The translations under genes were made by a program, and so were the position numbers. Below are positions 1 through 7,683 of a stretch of 12,197 bases of DNA, in pieces (position 1 is the first letter of the stretch; each line of letters opens with the position of its first letter). Origin of the DNA: an uncultured Bacteroidales bacterium (GTDB lineage Bacteria > Bacteroidota > Bacteroidia > Bacteroidales > UBA932); assembly GCA_904501835.1 (NCBI GenBank), contig CAJGBW010000046.1, positions 1-12,197 on the forward strand. The letters are read 5' to 3'. The notes under the pieces were generated by a model, which was not told the DNA's origin, made no database searches, and was given only the letters and a program-made list of their open reading frames with translations.

Positions 1-1
1 A

Positions 2-1315
2 AAAGAGATTTCCGTGGGTGCCCTCTACCCGCTTCGTCTGGAGCAGAATCTGGCAACTGTCGCCATTGTGGGCGAAAACATGAAGAGAGCAACGGGTATT
101 GCCGGAAAACTCTTCACCACCCTGGGTAGAAACGGCATCAGTATCATCGCCTGTGCACAGGGCGCTTCTGAGGGAAACATTTCCTTTGTAATCAAAGAGG
201 AATTCATGATTAAAGCCCTGAACGTCATCCATGACAGCTTTTTTCTTTCTGAGTATCAGGAACTCAACCTCTTTATCTGCGGCATCGGTACCGTAGGTGG
301 CAAATTGATTGAGCAGATTGCCCTGCAAAGTGAAAAACTCAAGAAAGAGCGCAATCTCAAACTCAACATTGTCGGCATCGCCCGCAGCAGCAAAGCGCTT
401 TTTGACCGCAACGGCATCGAACTGGACAACTACCGCCAGACCTTGCAGGAAAAAGGCATCGACATTGATATTCAAGAACTAAAAAAACAGGTCATCGACA
501 TGAACATCTTCAATTCGGTGTTCGTGGACTGTACCGCCAATCCGGAAGTGGCCGGCATTTACAACGACTTGTTCAACCATGGTATTTCTGTGGTGACCGC
601 CAACAAGATTGCCGCCTCTTCGGAATATGATACCTACCAGACTTTGAAGACCAACGCCCGCAAGAAAAATGTAAAATTCTTGTTTGAGACCAATGTGGGG
701 GCTGGACTTCCCATCATCAACACCATCAACGATCTGGTGAACAGCGGTGATAAAATTCAGAAAATCGAGGCGGTTTTGAGTGGCACCTTGAACTTTATCT
801 TCAATGCCATTGCTGCCGACGTTCCTTTGAGTGAAACGGTTCGTCTAGCCAAAGAACAGGGCTATTCCGAGCCGGATCCCCGCATCGACCTTTCCGGAAA
901 AGATGTCATCCGCAAATTGGTGATTCTCTCCCGCGAGGCCGGTTATAAGGTCAATCAGGAGGATGTCAAGAAGAGCTTGTTCATTCCCAAAGAATTTTTC
1001 GATTGCAGCGAAGAGGAATTCTGGGCCAAACTCCCCTCTTTGGATGAAGATTTCGAAAAACGTAGAAAAGTCCTGGAAGCAAACGGACGCAAATGGAAGT
1101 TCGTGGCCCGCATGGAAAACGGTCAATGCGATGTGTCATTGCAGGAAGTTGATAGCAAACATCCTTTCTATAATCTGGAAGGTTCCAACAATATCATTTT
1201 GCTCACCACGGAGCGCTACCACGACTATCCCATGATGATTCAGGGATATGGTGCCGGCGCCAGTGTGACCGCAGCCGGTGTATTTGCCGATATCATGAGC
1301 ATTGCCAATATCTAA
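2..1315 (+). CDS. thrA: Bifunctional aspartokinase / homoserine dehydrogenase, 3' part (5' end outside window)
   Basis: ThrA catalyses the first and third steps of the aspartate-to-threonine pathway. Only the C-terminal part is visible, about 437 residues of the usual ~810; the reading frame is already open at the window edge, and GTG at 14 is internal, not the start. The aspartokinase catalytic domain is missing. What remains is the last ACT regulatory domain (roughly visible residues 15-80, with NLATVAIVGENM) and then a complete homoserine dehydrogenase half. That half shows the NAD(P)-binding loop GIGTVG near residue 94, the catalytic-region TANK near 200, SGTLNFIFN near 260, and the family signature EQGYSEPDPRIDLSGKDV near 285, followed by RKL. 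The stop codon TAA directly abuts the ATG of the next gene, so the two are probably translationally coupled. ACT domains in this family bind threonine for feedback inhibition (family knowledge). Confidence 0.95.
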   Translation, partial: KEISVGALYPLRLEQNLATVAIVGENMKRATGIAGKLFTTLGRNGISIIACAQGASEGNISFVIKEEFMIKALNVIHDSFFLSEYQELNLFICGIGTVGGKLIEQIALQSEKLKKERNLKLNIVGIARSSKALFDRNGIELDNYRQTLQEKGIDIDIQELKKQVIDMNIFNSVFVDCTANPEVAGIYNDLFNHGISVVTANKIAASSEYDTYQTLKTNARKKNVKFLFETNVGAGLPIINTINDLVNSGDKIQKIEAVLSGTLNFIFNAIAADVPLSETVRLAKEQGYSEPDPRIDLSGKDVIRKLVILSREAGYKVNQEDVKKSLFIPKEFFDCSEEEFWAKLPSLDEDFEKRRKVLEANGRKWKFVARMENGQCDVSLQEVDSKHPFYNLEGSNNIILLTTERYHDYPMMIQGYGAGASVTAAGVFADIMSIANI

Positions 1316-2521
1316 ATGAAGCACATTGTCATCATAGGAGACGGAATGGCGGACAGGCCGATTGAGCAGCTGGGAGGAAAAACCCCGTTGCAAATCGCCC
1401 ATACGCCCTATATGGACCTGTTGGCCGCCCAAGGCCGATGCGGTCTGTTGCACACCGTTCCCGATGACATGCACCCGGGCAGCGAGATTGCCAACTCTTC
1501 CATTCTCGGATACGACCAGCACAAGGTCTTTGAAGGACGCGGTTCCTTGGAAGCGGCCAGCATGGGCGTAGCGTTGCAGGAGGGCGATATGGCGATTCGC
1601 TGTAACCTCATCTGTCTGGAGGGCGACCATATCAAAAACCATTCGGCCGGGCACTTATCGACAAAGGAAGCCAAAATTTTGATTGACTATTTGCAGGAGC
1701 AACTTGGCAACGAACAGGTTCATTTCTATCCGGGCATTCAATACCGACATTTGCTTGTCATCAAAGGGGGCAACAAAGCCCTGCAATGCTTCCCCCCGCA
1801 TGATCATCCTCTGGAAGCGTGGAACCCCTTGCTTGTACAAGCCAAAACACCCGAAGCAGCAGCGACGGCGGCCTTGCTCAACGATTTGATTATCAAATCA
1901 CAAGACCTGCTTTCCAAGCATCCGCTCAACCTGCAGCGACAGGCCGAAGGGAAAGACCCCGCCAACAGCATTTGGGTTTGGTCTGCCGGCTACAAGCCCG
2001 CCATGGAGACCTTGCAAGAACGCTTCCCTCAAATTCATTCCGGCGCCGTCATTACCGCCGTAGATTTGATTCGCGGCATCGGCCATTATGCCGGTTTGGA
2101 TAGCATCGAAGTCGAAGGCGCGACGGGCCTGTATGACACCAACTACGAAGGAAAAGCCCAAGCGGCCATCCGCACCATTGCCGAAAAAGACTTTGTATTT
2201 GTACACGTCGAGGCCAGCGATGAAGCCAGCCACGATGGAAATATAGACTTGAAAATCAAGACCATAGAATACCTTGATAGCCGTTTAATCGGCCCCATAT
2301 ACGAGGCGGTCAAAGACCAAGAGGTAGCCATAGCCGTGCTGCCTGACCACCCCACTCCCCTTGCCTTGCGCACCCATACCCGCGATGCCGTACCTTTTAT
2401 AATATACGCACCGGGAATGGAAGCAGACCCGGTAACGACCTATGATGAGGATAGCGTACGCCACGGTGCATACGGCACCCTCAAAGGTGATGAATTTATC
2501 AAAGCATTGATGCAGTTATGA
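1316..2521 (+). CDS. apgM: ApgM-family phosphoglycerate-mutase-like protein, probable homoserine kinase (ThrB2-type)
   Basis: By fold this 401-residue protein is a cofactor-independent phosphoglycerate mutase of the archaeal (ApgM) type, in the alkaline phosphatase superfamily. Metal ligands and the nucleophile are visible: D9 in IIGDGMAD, S62 in ANSSILGYD, D302/E303/H306 in EASDEASHDGN, D344/H345 in LPDHPTP, and H354. The gene sits exactly between thrA and thrC, where homoserine kinase is expected, and no GHMP-type thrB is in the window. Related proteins in Bacteroides and some other bacteria are assigned as a non-homologous homoserine kinase. The role here, homoserine plus a phosphate donor giving O-phosphohomoserine, is therefore inferred from position and family precedent, not from motifs specific to homoserine. 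It starts directly after the thrA stop and ends in an ATGA overlap with thrC. A glycolytic mutase role cannot be excluded from sequence alone. Confidence 0.9.
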   Translation: MKHIVIIGDGMADRPIEQLGGKTPLQIAHTPYMDLLAAQGRCGLLHTVPDDMHPGSEIANSSILGYDQHKVFEGRGSLEAASMGVALQEGDMAIRCNLICLEGDHIKNHSAGHLSTKEAKILIDYLQEQLGNEQVHFYPGIQYRHLLVIKGGNKALQCFPPHDHPLEAWNPLLVQAKTPEAAATAALLNDLIIKSQDLLSKHPLNLQRQAEGKDPANSIWVWSAGYKPAMETLQERFPQIHSGAVITAVDLIRGIGHYAGLDSIEVEGATGLYDTNYEGKAQAAIRTIAEKDFVFVHVEASDEASHDGNIDLKIKTIEYLDSRLIGPIYEAVKDQEVAIAVLPDHPTPLALRTHTRDAVPFIIYAPGMEADPVTTYDEDSVRHGAYGTLKGDEFIKALMQL

Positions 2522-3819
2522 AACTATATTCCACAAATGGGAACGCCCCCTTGGCAGATTTGAAAAAGGCCGTCGTGAAAGGATTGGCCGAAGACAAAGG
2601 TTTGTATATGCCTTGCGAAATCAAAAAGCTGCCCGCCGCCTTTTTTGAAAACATCGATAAGATGAGTTTTCAGGAAATCGCCTACACGGTTGCCGATGCG
2701 TTTTTCGGAGAGGATATTCCGGCAGAAGATTTGAAGGCCATTGTCTATGACACCCTTGCTTTTGACTGCCCCATTGCCAAGGTGGAAGAAAATATCTATT
2801 CCTTGGAGTTGTTTCACGGGCCGACCCTCGCATTCAAAGATGTGGGAGCGCGTTTTATGGCCCGCATGCTGCGCTATTTCACCCAAGGAGAAGACAAAGG
2901 GCTCAATGTCCTGGTTGCCACTTCGGGAGACACAGGAAGCGCGGTTGCCAATGGATTTTTGGGTGTAGAAGGCATCAATGTCTATGTCTTGTACCCCAAA
3001 GGAAAGGTCAGTCCCATTCAGGAATGTCAGTTTACGACTTTGGGACAGAATATCCGTGCATTGGAAATCGATGGAGTGTTCGACGACTGCCAGGCCTTGG
3101 TGAAAAATGCGTTCATGGACGCCGATTTGAACGCCCGGATGAAACTCACCTCTGCCAACAGCATCAATGTCGCCCGTTTTCTCCCGCAATCCTTCTATTA
3201 TTTCTGGGGCTATGCCCAGATGAAGAAATTGGGTTTGGCGGACCATTTGGTAGTTTGCGTCCCCAGCGGAAATTTCGGCAACATCTGTTCTGCCCTCTTT
3301 GCCCGCGAAATGGGATTGCCCATTGAAAGATTTATCGCTGCCAACAACAGCAACGATGTGTTTTACAACTATTTACAGACCGGAAAATACGAGCCGAAAG
3401 CCAGCATACAGACCCTCGCCAACGCAATGGACGTAGGAGACCCGAGCAACTTTGCCCGTATTTACGACCTATACCAAGGCGACCATGCCAAAATCGCGTC
3501 CTTTATCAGCGGAGCCATTGTGGATGACGACTGTATCGGAGCCACCATCCGTCAATGTTACCAGGACAACGGCTATGTGCTGGATCCCCATGGAGCTTGC
3601 GGCTACCGCGCCATGAAAGACAGCCTGCGCGAAGGTGAAAACGGATTTTTCTGCGAGACGGCCCATCCTGCCAAATTCAAAGACACGGTGGAAAAGATTT
3701 TGGGACGCGAAGTGGAAATTCCGGAACGTCTGGCGGCCTTTATGAAGGGTGAAGTCAAGAAAATTCCCCTTTCCAAGAATTATGAAGATTTGAAGAATTA
3801 TTTAATAAACGAACAATGA
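2518..3819 (+). CDS. thrC: Threonine synthase
   Basis: ThrC converts O-phosphohomoserine to threonine and phosphate using pyridoxal phosphate, the last pathway step. The 433-residue length is close to the E. coli-type enzyme. The N-terminal start MKLYSTNG is typical. The PLP Schiff-base lysine is K107 in the signature HGPTLAFKDVGARFM. The phosphate-cradle segment ATSGDTGSAVANGF lies near residue 134, and a second conserved PSGNFGN loop lies near residue 245. The start codon overlaps the preceding stop (ATGA) and the stop overlaps the asd start in the same way, so it is the middle of a coupled operon. No disruption is seen. Confidence 0.97.
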   Translation: MKLYSTNGNAPLADLKKAVVKGLAEDKGLYMPCEIKKLPAAFFENIDKMSFQEIAYTVADAFFGEDIPAEDLKAIVYDTLAFDCPIAKVEENIYSLELFHGPTLAFKDVGARFMARMLRYFTQGEDKGLNVLVATSGDTGSAVANGFLGVEGINVYVLYPKGKVSPIQECQFTTLGQNIRALEIDGVFDDCQALVKNAFMDADLNARMKLTSANSINVARFLPQSFYYFWGYAQMKKLGLADHLVVCVPSGNFGNICSALFAREMGLPIERFIAANNSNDVFYNYLQTGKYEPKASIQTLANAMDVGDPSNFARIYDLYQGDHAKIASFISGAIVDDDCIGATIRQCYQDNGYVLDPHGACGYRAMKDSLREGENGFFCETAHPAKFKDTVEKILGREVEIPERLAAFMKGEVKKIPLSKNYEDLKNYLINEQ

Positions 3820-4817
3820 AAGTAGCAATTGTCGGCGCAAGCGGCGCTGTTGGCCAGGAATTTTTGAAAGTTCTGGCAGAGAGAAATTTCCCGATGGACG
3901 AATTGGTCCTCTTTGGTTCCCCCCGCAGTGCAGGTACCAAATACACATTTAAGGGAAAAGAGTACGAGGTTAAATTGTTGCAACACAACGATGACTTCAA
4001 GGATGTAGATATCGCTTTCACCTCTGCAGGTGGTGGCACCTCTATCGAATTTGCAGAGACGATTACCAAATATGGCGCCATTATGATTGATAATTCCAGC
4101 GCCTTCCGTATGGACCCGGATGTACCCCTCGTGGTACCCGAGGCCAACGCAGCCGATGCTCTTAACCGTCCCAAAGGCATCATCGCCAATCCCAACTGCA
4201 CCACGATTCAGATGGTTGTGGCTTTGATGGCGATTGAAAAACTTTCTCATATCAAACGCGTACACGCTTCCACCTATCAGGCTGCCAGCGGCGCAGGTGC
4301 ACAGGCCATGGCTGAACTCTATGAGCAGTATCGTCAGGTGCTTGCCGGAGAGGAAGTGACCGTGAAGAAATTTGCCTATCAGTTGGCTTTCAACCTCATT
4401 CCCCAGATTGACGTGTTCACCGACAACGGTTACACCAAAGAAGAAATGAAAATGTACAACGAGACCAAGAAAATCATGCACAGCGACATCGCTGTCAGCG
4501 CCACTTGCGTCCGCGTACCCGCATTGAGAAACCACTCCCAGAGCCTTTGGGTGGAGACCGAGCGTCCCATCAGCGTAGAAGAGGCCCGCAAAGCCTTTTC
4601 CGAGGGTGAAGGACTGGTCTTGATGGACAACCCTGCCAACCAGGAGTATCCCATGCCTCTTTTCTTGGAGGGTCAGGATCCTGTCTATGTAGGCCGTATC
4701 CGTAAAGACCTCACCAACGAAAATGGTCTTTCCTTCTGGATTGTTGGCGACCAGATTAAAAAAGGCGCCGCCCTCAATGCCGTTCAAATTGCAGAATACC
4801 TTATTAATCAGAAATAA
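3816..4817 (+). CDS. asd: Aspartate-semialdehyde dehydrogenase
   Basis: Asd reduces aspartyl phosphate to aspartate semialdehyde with NADPH, the second pathway step and the branch point toward lysine/diaminopimelate. The protein has 333 residues, the normal length. Visible elements are the N-terminal NADP-binding loop GASGAVGQ (residues 7-14), SAGGGTS at 70-76, the catalytic cysteine C128 in ANPNCTT, Q155 in STYQAASGAG, and R233 and H240 in the segment CVRVPALRNHSQS. The R and H are seven residues apart, as in the E. coli active site. The start overlaps the thrC stop (ATGA). Only one base separates its stop from the next gene. With thrA, the ApgM-like gene and thrC this completes the aspartate-to-threonine route in one transcript. 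Confidence 0.97.
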   Translation: MKVAIVGASGAVGQEFLKVLAERNFPMDELVLFGSPRSAGTKYTFKGKEYEVKLLQHNDDFKDVDIAFTSAGGGTSIEFAETITKYGAIMIDNSSAFRMDPDVPLVVPEANAADALNRPKGIIANPNCTTIQMVVALMAIEKLSHIKRVHASTYQAASGAGAQAMAELYEQYRQVLAGEEVTVKKFAYQLAFNLIPQIDVFTDNGYTKEEMKMYNETKKIMHSDIAVSATCVRVPALRNHSQSLWVETERPISVEEARKAFSEGEGLVLMDNPANQEYPMPLFLEGQDPVYVGRIRKDLTNENGLSFWIVGDQIKKGAALNAVQIAEYLINQK

Positions 4818-4818
4818 T

Positions 4819-6027
4819 ATGTTGAAAATATCAGAGAAAACTGCGGCTATGCCCGCATCCGCCATTCGTAAATTGGTTCCCGTTGCTGATGCTGCCAAAG
4901 CAGAGGGCGTAAAAGTCTATCATTTGAATGTAGGTGCGCCCGACATCAAATCTCCGGACTGCGCTGTAAACGCGGTTATCGAGCAGTGCAAAAACATGCA
5001 CCACCTTTCTTACACCAACTCTGCCGGTTTGATTGAACTGCGCAAAGACCTCGTGGAGAAGTATTATAAAAAGGTTGGCATCAACATCGAAGTCAGCGAA
5101 TTGCTCGTAGAGGTAGCCGGTAGCGAGGCTTTCTCCTGCGCCATGCAGATTGCTGCCGACGAGGGCGACGAAATCATTGTTGTAGAGCCTTTCTACACCA
5201 ATTACAACACCTTTGCTTTCTTGCACGGCATTACCTTGAAAGCCGTTCCCACGAACATACGCGAAGGATTCAAGGTGCCTGACATCTCTGAATTTGAGAA
5301 ATTGCTCACCCCCAAGACCAAGGCAATCTTGCTTTGCAACCCTTGCAACCCTTCCGGTAAATTGTTCACCAAAGAAGAAATGTTGAAAATCGGCGAATTC
5401 TGCCGCAAAAACGACCTCTTCTTGATTTCCGATGAGGTTTACCGCGAATTCTGCTACACCGACGAGCCTTATTTCTCTGCCATGGATATTCCCGGCTGCG
5501 AGCAGAACGTCATCTTGGTGGATTCTGTTTCCAAACGTTACAATTTGTGCGGTGCCCGTATCGGTTGCATTATCTCTCACAACAAAGAAGTGATGGCGGC
5601 GGCTATGAAATTGGCACAATCCCGCCTTTGCCCTCCCGTATTGGGTCAGTACGCAACTTTGGGTGCCTTGGACACGCCTTTCAGCTATTTCGATGAGGTA
5701 AAAGAGGAGTATATCGCCCGTCGTAACTGCGCCATTGAGGCCCTCAATCAAATGCCCGGTGTCTATACACCTATGCCTATGGGTGCCTTCTACACGGTGG
5801 CTGAATTGCCCGTAGATGATGCTGAAGCCTTTGCCAAATGGTTGCTCACCGACTTCCGCGTTGACAATGAGACCGTCATGGTGACCCCTGCCAAATCCTT
5901 CTACAAGACCGAAGGAGTGGGCCACAACCACGTTCGCATCGCCTATGTATTGGAAGTTCCGAAGTTGAAAAAAGCCATGCATATTTTGGCGGAAGCCCTC
6001 AAGGTTTATCCGGGAAGAACCAACTAA
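4819..6027 (+). CDS. Class I/II PLP-dependent aminotransferase (aspartate aminotransferase-like), copy A
   Basis: This is a 402-residue fold-type I aminotransferase. The start at 4819 is chosen because it lies one base after the asd stop and gives the family N-terminus (MLKIS...MPASAIRKL). An open frame runs further upstream but only through asd. Visible PLP-site residues are N177, D205, Y208, K239 (Schiff base, in SVSKRY) and R373 (substrate carboxylate, in VRIAY). The usual NPNNPTG motif reads NPCNPSG here, with the PLP-contacting Asn kept. About half the residues appear to match the second aminotransferase at 7684-8880. Sitting behind the aspartate-to-threonine genes, it may make aspartate from oxaloacetate. 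That role is inferred from context: the substrate cannot be read from the sequence, and another amino acid/keto acid pair is possible. Confidence 0.93.
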   Translation: MLKISEKTAAMPASAIRKLVPVADAAKAEGVKVYHLNVGAPDIKSPDCAVNAVIEQCKNMHHLSYTNSAGLIELRKDLVEKYYKKVGINIEVSELLVEVAGSEAFSCAMQIAADEGDEIIVVEPFYTNYNTFAFLHGITLKAVPTNIREGFKVPDISEFEKLLTPKTKAILLCNPCNPSGKLFTKEEMLKIGEFCRKNDLFLISDEVYREFCYTDEPYFSAMDIPGCEQNVILVDSVSKRYNLCGARIGCIISHNKEVMAAAMKLAQSRLCPPVLGQYATLGALDTPFSYFDEVKEEYIARRNCAIEALNQMPGVYTPMPMGAFYTVAELPVDDAEAFAKWLLTDFRVDNETVMVTPAKSFYKTEGVGHNHVRIAYVLEVPKLKKAMHILAEALKVYPGRTN

Positions 6028-6051
6028 CATTTATTCTGGTAGAGTAAACCT

Positions 6052-6396
6052 ATGAAACAGGAACTCGCCGAACAAATCATCGACTTAAACAAAGAACTCA
6101 TCCGGCATCCCTCTGCCACCTTTATGGGGAGGGTTGCCGGTGATTCTATGATAGAAGAAGGGGTGCAGGAGGGCGACGTGCTGATTATTGACCGTTCGCT
6201 GACACCGCGCAACGGAGACAAAGTCATCTGCTTTTATGAGGGCGAATTCATCATGCGCACCCTTGAATTGCAAGATGATTATGGTTGGTTACATGCCGCC
6301 AATCCCAAATACAAGCCTATTCGCCTCGGAGCGGAAAGCCCATGCCAAATCTGGGGCGTGGTCAGTTATATTATCAAAAATGTACGCGCCCGTTAA
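6052..6396 (+). CDS. umuD: UmuD'-like DNA polymerase V accessory subunit lacking the autocleavage arm
   Basis: UmuD, after RecA-stimulated self-cleavage to UmuD', normally forms polymerase V with UmuC. This 114-residue protein aligns from its first residues with E. coli UmuD from about residue 34 (IDLNKELIRHPSATF against IDLNQLLIQHPSATY), so it lacks the N-terminal arm and the Cys-Gly cleavage site. An in-frame TAG at 6040-6042 and the 24-nt gap to the preceding gene leave no room for an arm. The Ser of the catalytic dyad is present (S32, in GDSMI), but the position of Lys97 is Arg (R69, in GEFIMRTLEL). It therefore looks like a ready-made UmuD' that cannot cleave. The rest of the fold, including NPKYKPI and the C-terminal GVVSYIIK, is intact. 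The S24/LexA-like fold assignment is firm; constitutive activity is inference. It lies 15 nt upstream of umuC. Confidence 0.9.
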   Translation: MKQELAEQIIDLNKELIRHPSATFMGRVAGDSMIEEGVQEGDVLIIDRSLTPRNGDKVICFYEGEFIMRTLELQDDYGWLHAANPKYKPIRLGAESPCQIWGVVSYIIKNVRAR

Positions 6397-6411
6397 ATCG
6401 GGACATCCCTC

Positions 6412-7659
6412 ATGTACGCACTGGTCGATTGCAACAATTTCTTTGTATCCTGCGAGCGGGTGTTTCGTCCTGACTTGGAAGGAAAAGCCGTGGTCGTGTT
6501 GAGCAACAACGATGGTTGTGTGGTCGCACGCAGCAACGAAGCCAAGGCGCTGGGCATCAAAATGGGCACGCCCTCTTTTCAACTCAAGCATTTCTACGAA
6601 AAAGGCACGCTGATTCCCTTTTCAGGTAACCACCAATTATACAGCAACTTATCTACCAGAATCATGTCTATTCTGGCAGAAGATTGCGACAATCTGGAAA
6701 TCTACTCCATCGATGAGGCTTTTTTCTCTTTGGACCGCATTCCCCCGGAACAACGCATCAGTCATTGCCGTAAACTTCGGGATAAAATCCGTCAATGGGT
6801 CGGTATCCCCGTGAGCATAGGCATTGCCCCCAGCAAAACCTTGGCTAAATCTGCAGCACATTTTGCCAAAAGCTTCAAAGGCTATCGAGGCGTCTGTGCG
6901 ATAGACACGGAAGAGAAACGTCGTAAAGCCTTGTCGCTTCTTCCCATCGGAGAGATTTGGGGCATTGGACGGAAAATGGTTGTTCGCGTCGAAGAAAAGG
7001 GCATCCATACCGCCCTGGATTACGCAGAACGGAGACGGGATTGGATTTTTTCCGAGTGGAATCTGCCCGGTCTGCAAATATGGGAGGAATTAAACGGTCA
7101 TCCTGCAAAATTCAGAAACAAGGATGATAAAAGAAAATCCATCTGCCATTCCCGTAGTTTTGCCAAAACCATATCGGAGTTTGAGTCGCTCGCAGGCCGC
7201 ATTTCCGATTTTGCTTCCTCCTGTGCGGCTGATTTGCGTAGTGAGGGTACCGTTGCCCACCGCGTCAGCACCTTTATCCGCACCAACCGTTTCCGCGAGG
7301 ATTTACCCCAGGATGAGGCCTCTACGGAAATCATTCTGCCCGTGGCCGCCAACAGCAGCCAACAAATCACAACCGCAGCGTTGCAAGGCCTGCGTATTAT
7401 CTTCAAAAACGGTATGGAATACAAGAAAGCAGGGGTGGTGGTCTCCGATATTATTTCCATGGAAGACAACACCCAGCTGATTTTTGATCCGGAGGAAGAA
7501 AATCAGCGTGAGAAGGAAGACCGTCTGTCTGAATTGATGGATCTAAAACTCGGCGATTTGCGACTGGCGCGACAAAACAAGAAAGACAACAGCACGCGAC
7601 ACGAGCACCGTTCCCCCAATTACACCACTTGTCTGGAAGATATTATCAAGGTATATTAG
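6412..7659 (+). CDS. umuC: Y-family translesion DNA polymerase V catalytic subunit
   Basis: UmuC is the error-prone polymerase that copies damaged DNA together with UmuD'. It has 415 residues, against 422 in E. coli, and appears intact. Catalytic acids D6 (LVDCNN) and D101/E102 (YSIDEAFF) fall at the same numbers as in E. coli UmuC. The fingers SNNDGCVVARSNEAK (31-45) and the helix-hairpin-helix region IGEIWGIGRK (179-188) are present, as is the little-finger domain to about 350. The C-terminal UmuC extension ends in SPNYTTCLEDI. The steric-gate position is F11 where E. coli UmuC has Tyr. The clamp-binding motif expected near 355 reads TQLIFD, a shortened or degenerate form of QLxLF. The gene follows umuD by 15 nt and is the last gene of the + strand run; it ends 24 nt from a convergent gene. 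Confidence 0.96.
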   Translation: MYALVDCNNFFVSCERVFRPDLEGKAVVVLSNNDGCVVARSNEAKALGIKMGTPSFQLKHFYEKGTLIPFSGNHQLYSNLSTRIMSILAEDCDNLEIYSIDEAFFSLDRIPPEQRISHCRKLRDKIRQWVGIPVSIGIAPSKTLAKSAAHFAKSFKGYRGVCAIDTEEKRRKALSLLPIGEIWGIGRKMVVRVEEKGIHTALDYAERRRDWIFSEWNLPGLQIWEELNGHPAKFRNKDDKRKSICHSRSFAKTISEFESLAGRISDFASSCAADLRSEGTVAHRVSTFIRTNRFREDLPQDEASTEIILPVAANSSQQITTAALQGLRIIFKNGMEYKKAGVVVSDIISMEDNTQLIFDPEEENQREKEDRLSELMDLKLGDLRLARQNKKDNSTRHEHRSPNYTTCLEDIIKVY

Positions 7660-7673
7660 CGCCACAGTTGCGC
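7659..7673. terminator. Weak GCGC hairpin between convergent umuC and aminotransferase B
   Basis: The 24-nt gap between the two convergent stop codons, plus the last base of umuC, contains a 4-bp GCGC stem with a 7-nt loop. There is no T-run on either side. It is the only structure seen at a place where two transcripts must end, but it is too short to be convincing as a terminator. Confidence 0.15.
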
Positions 7674-7683
7674 CAACAAAGAC

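Noticed and set aside
4723..4818. Longer start for aminotransferase A inside asd
   Set aside because: The extra 32 residues are the out-of-frame asd 3' end. The ATG at 4819 gives the same N-terminus as the paralogue.
5982..5989. TATTTTGG as a possible internal promoter box for umuDC
   Set aside because: It has one mismatch to TAnnTTTG and no TTTG/TTG at a proper distance upstream; chance matches in coding DNA are common.
3798..6030. Long open frames on the - strand opposite asd and aminotransferase A (about 366 and 399 codons)
   Set aside because: They lie wholly antisense to genes with clear catalytic motifs, resemble no family I know, and have compositions expected from the complement of biased codons.
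6028..6060. CTG ... CAG pair upstream of umuD as a LexA/SOS box
   Set aside because: The spacing is 19 nt instead of about 10 and the flanks are not palindromic.
7659..7674. Direct repeat GCGCCA x2 after umuC as an attachment site or insertion scar
   Set aside because: It is six bases repeated once; no matching copy flanks the other side of umuDC, so there is no support for insertion.
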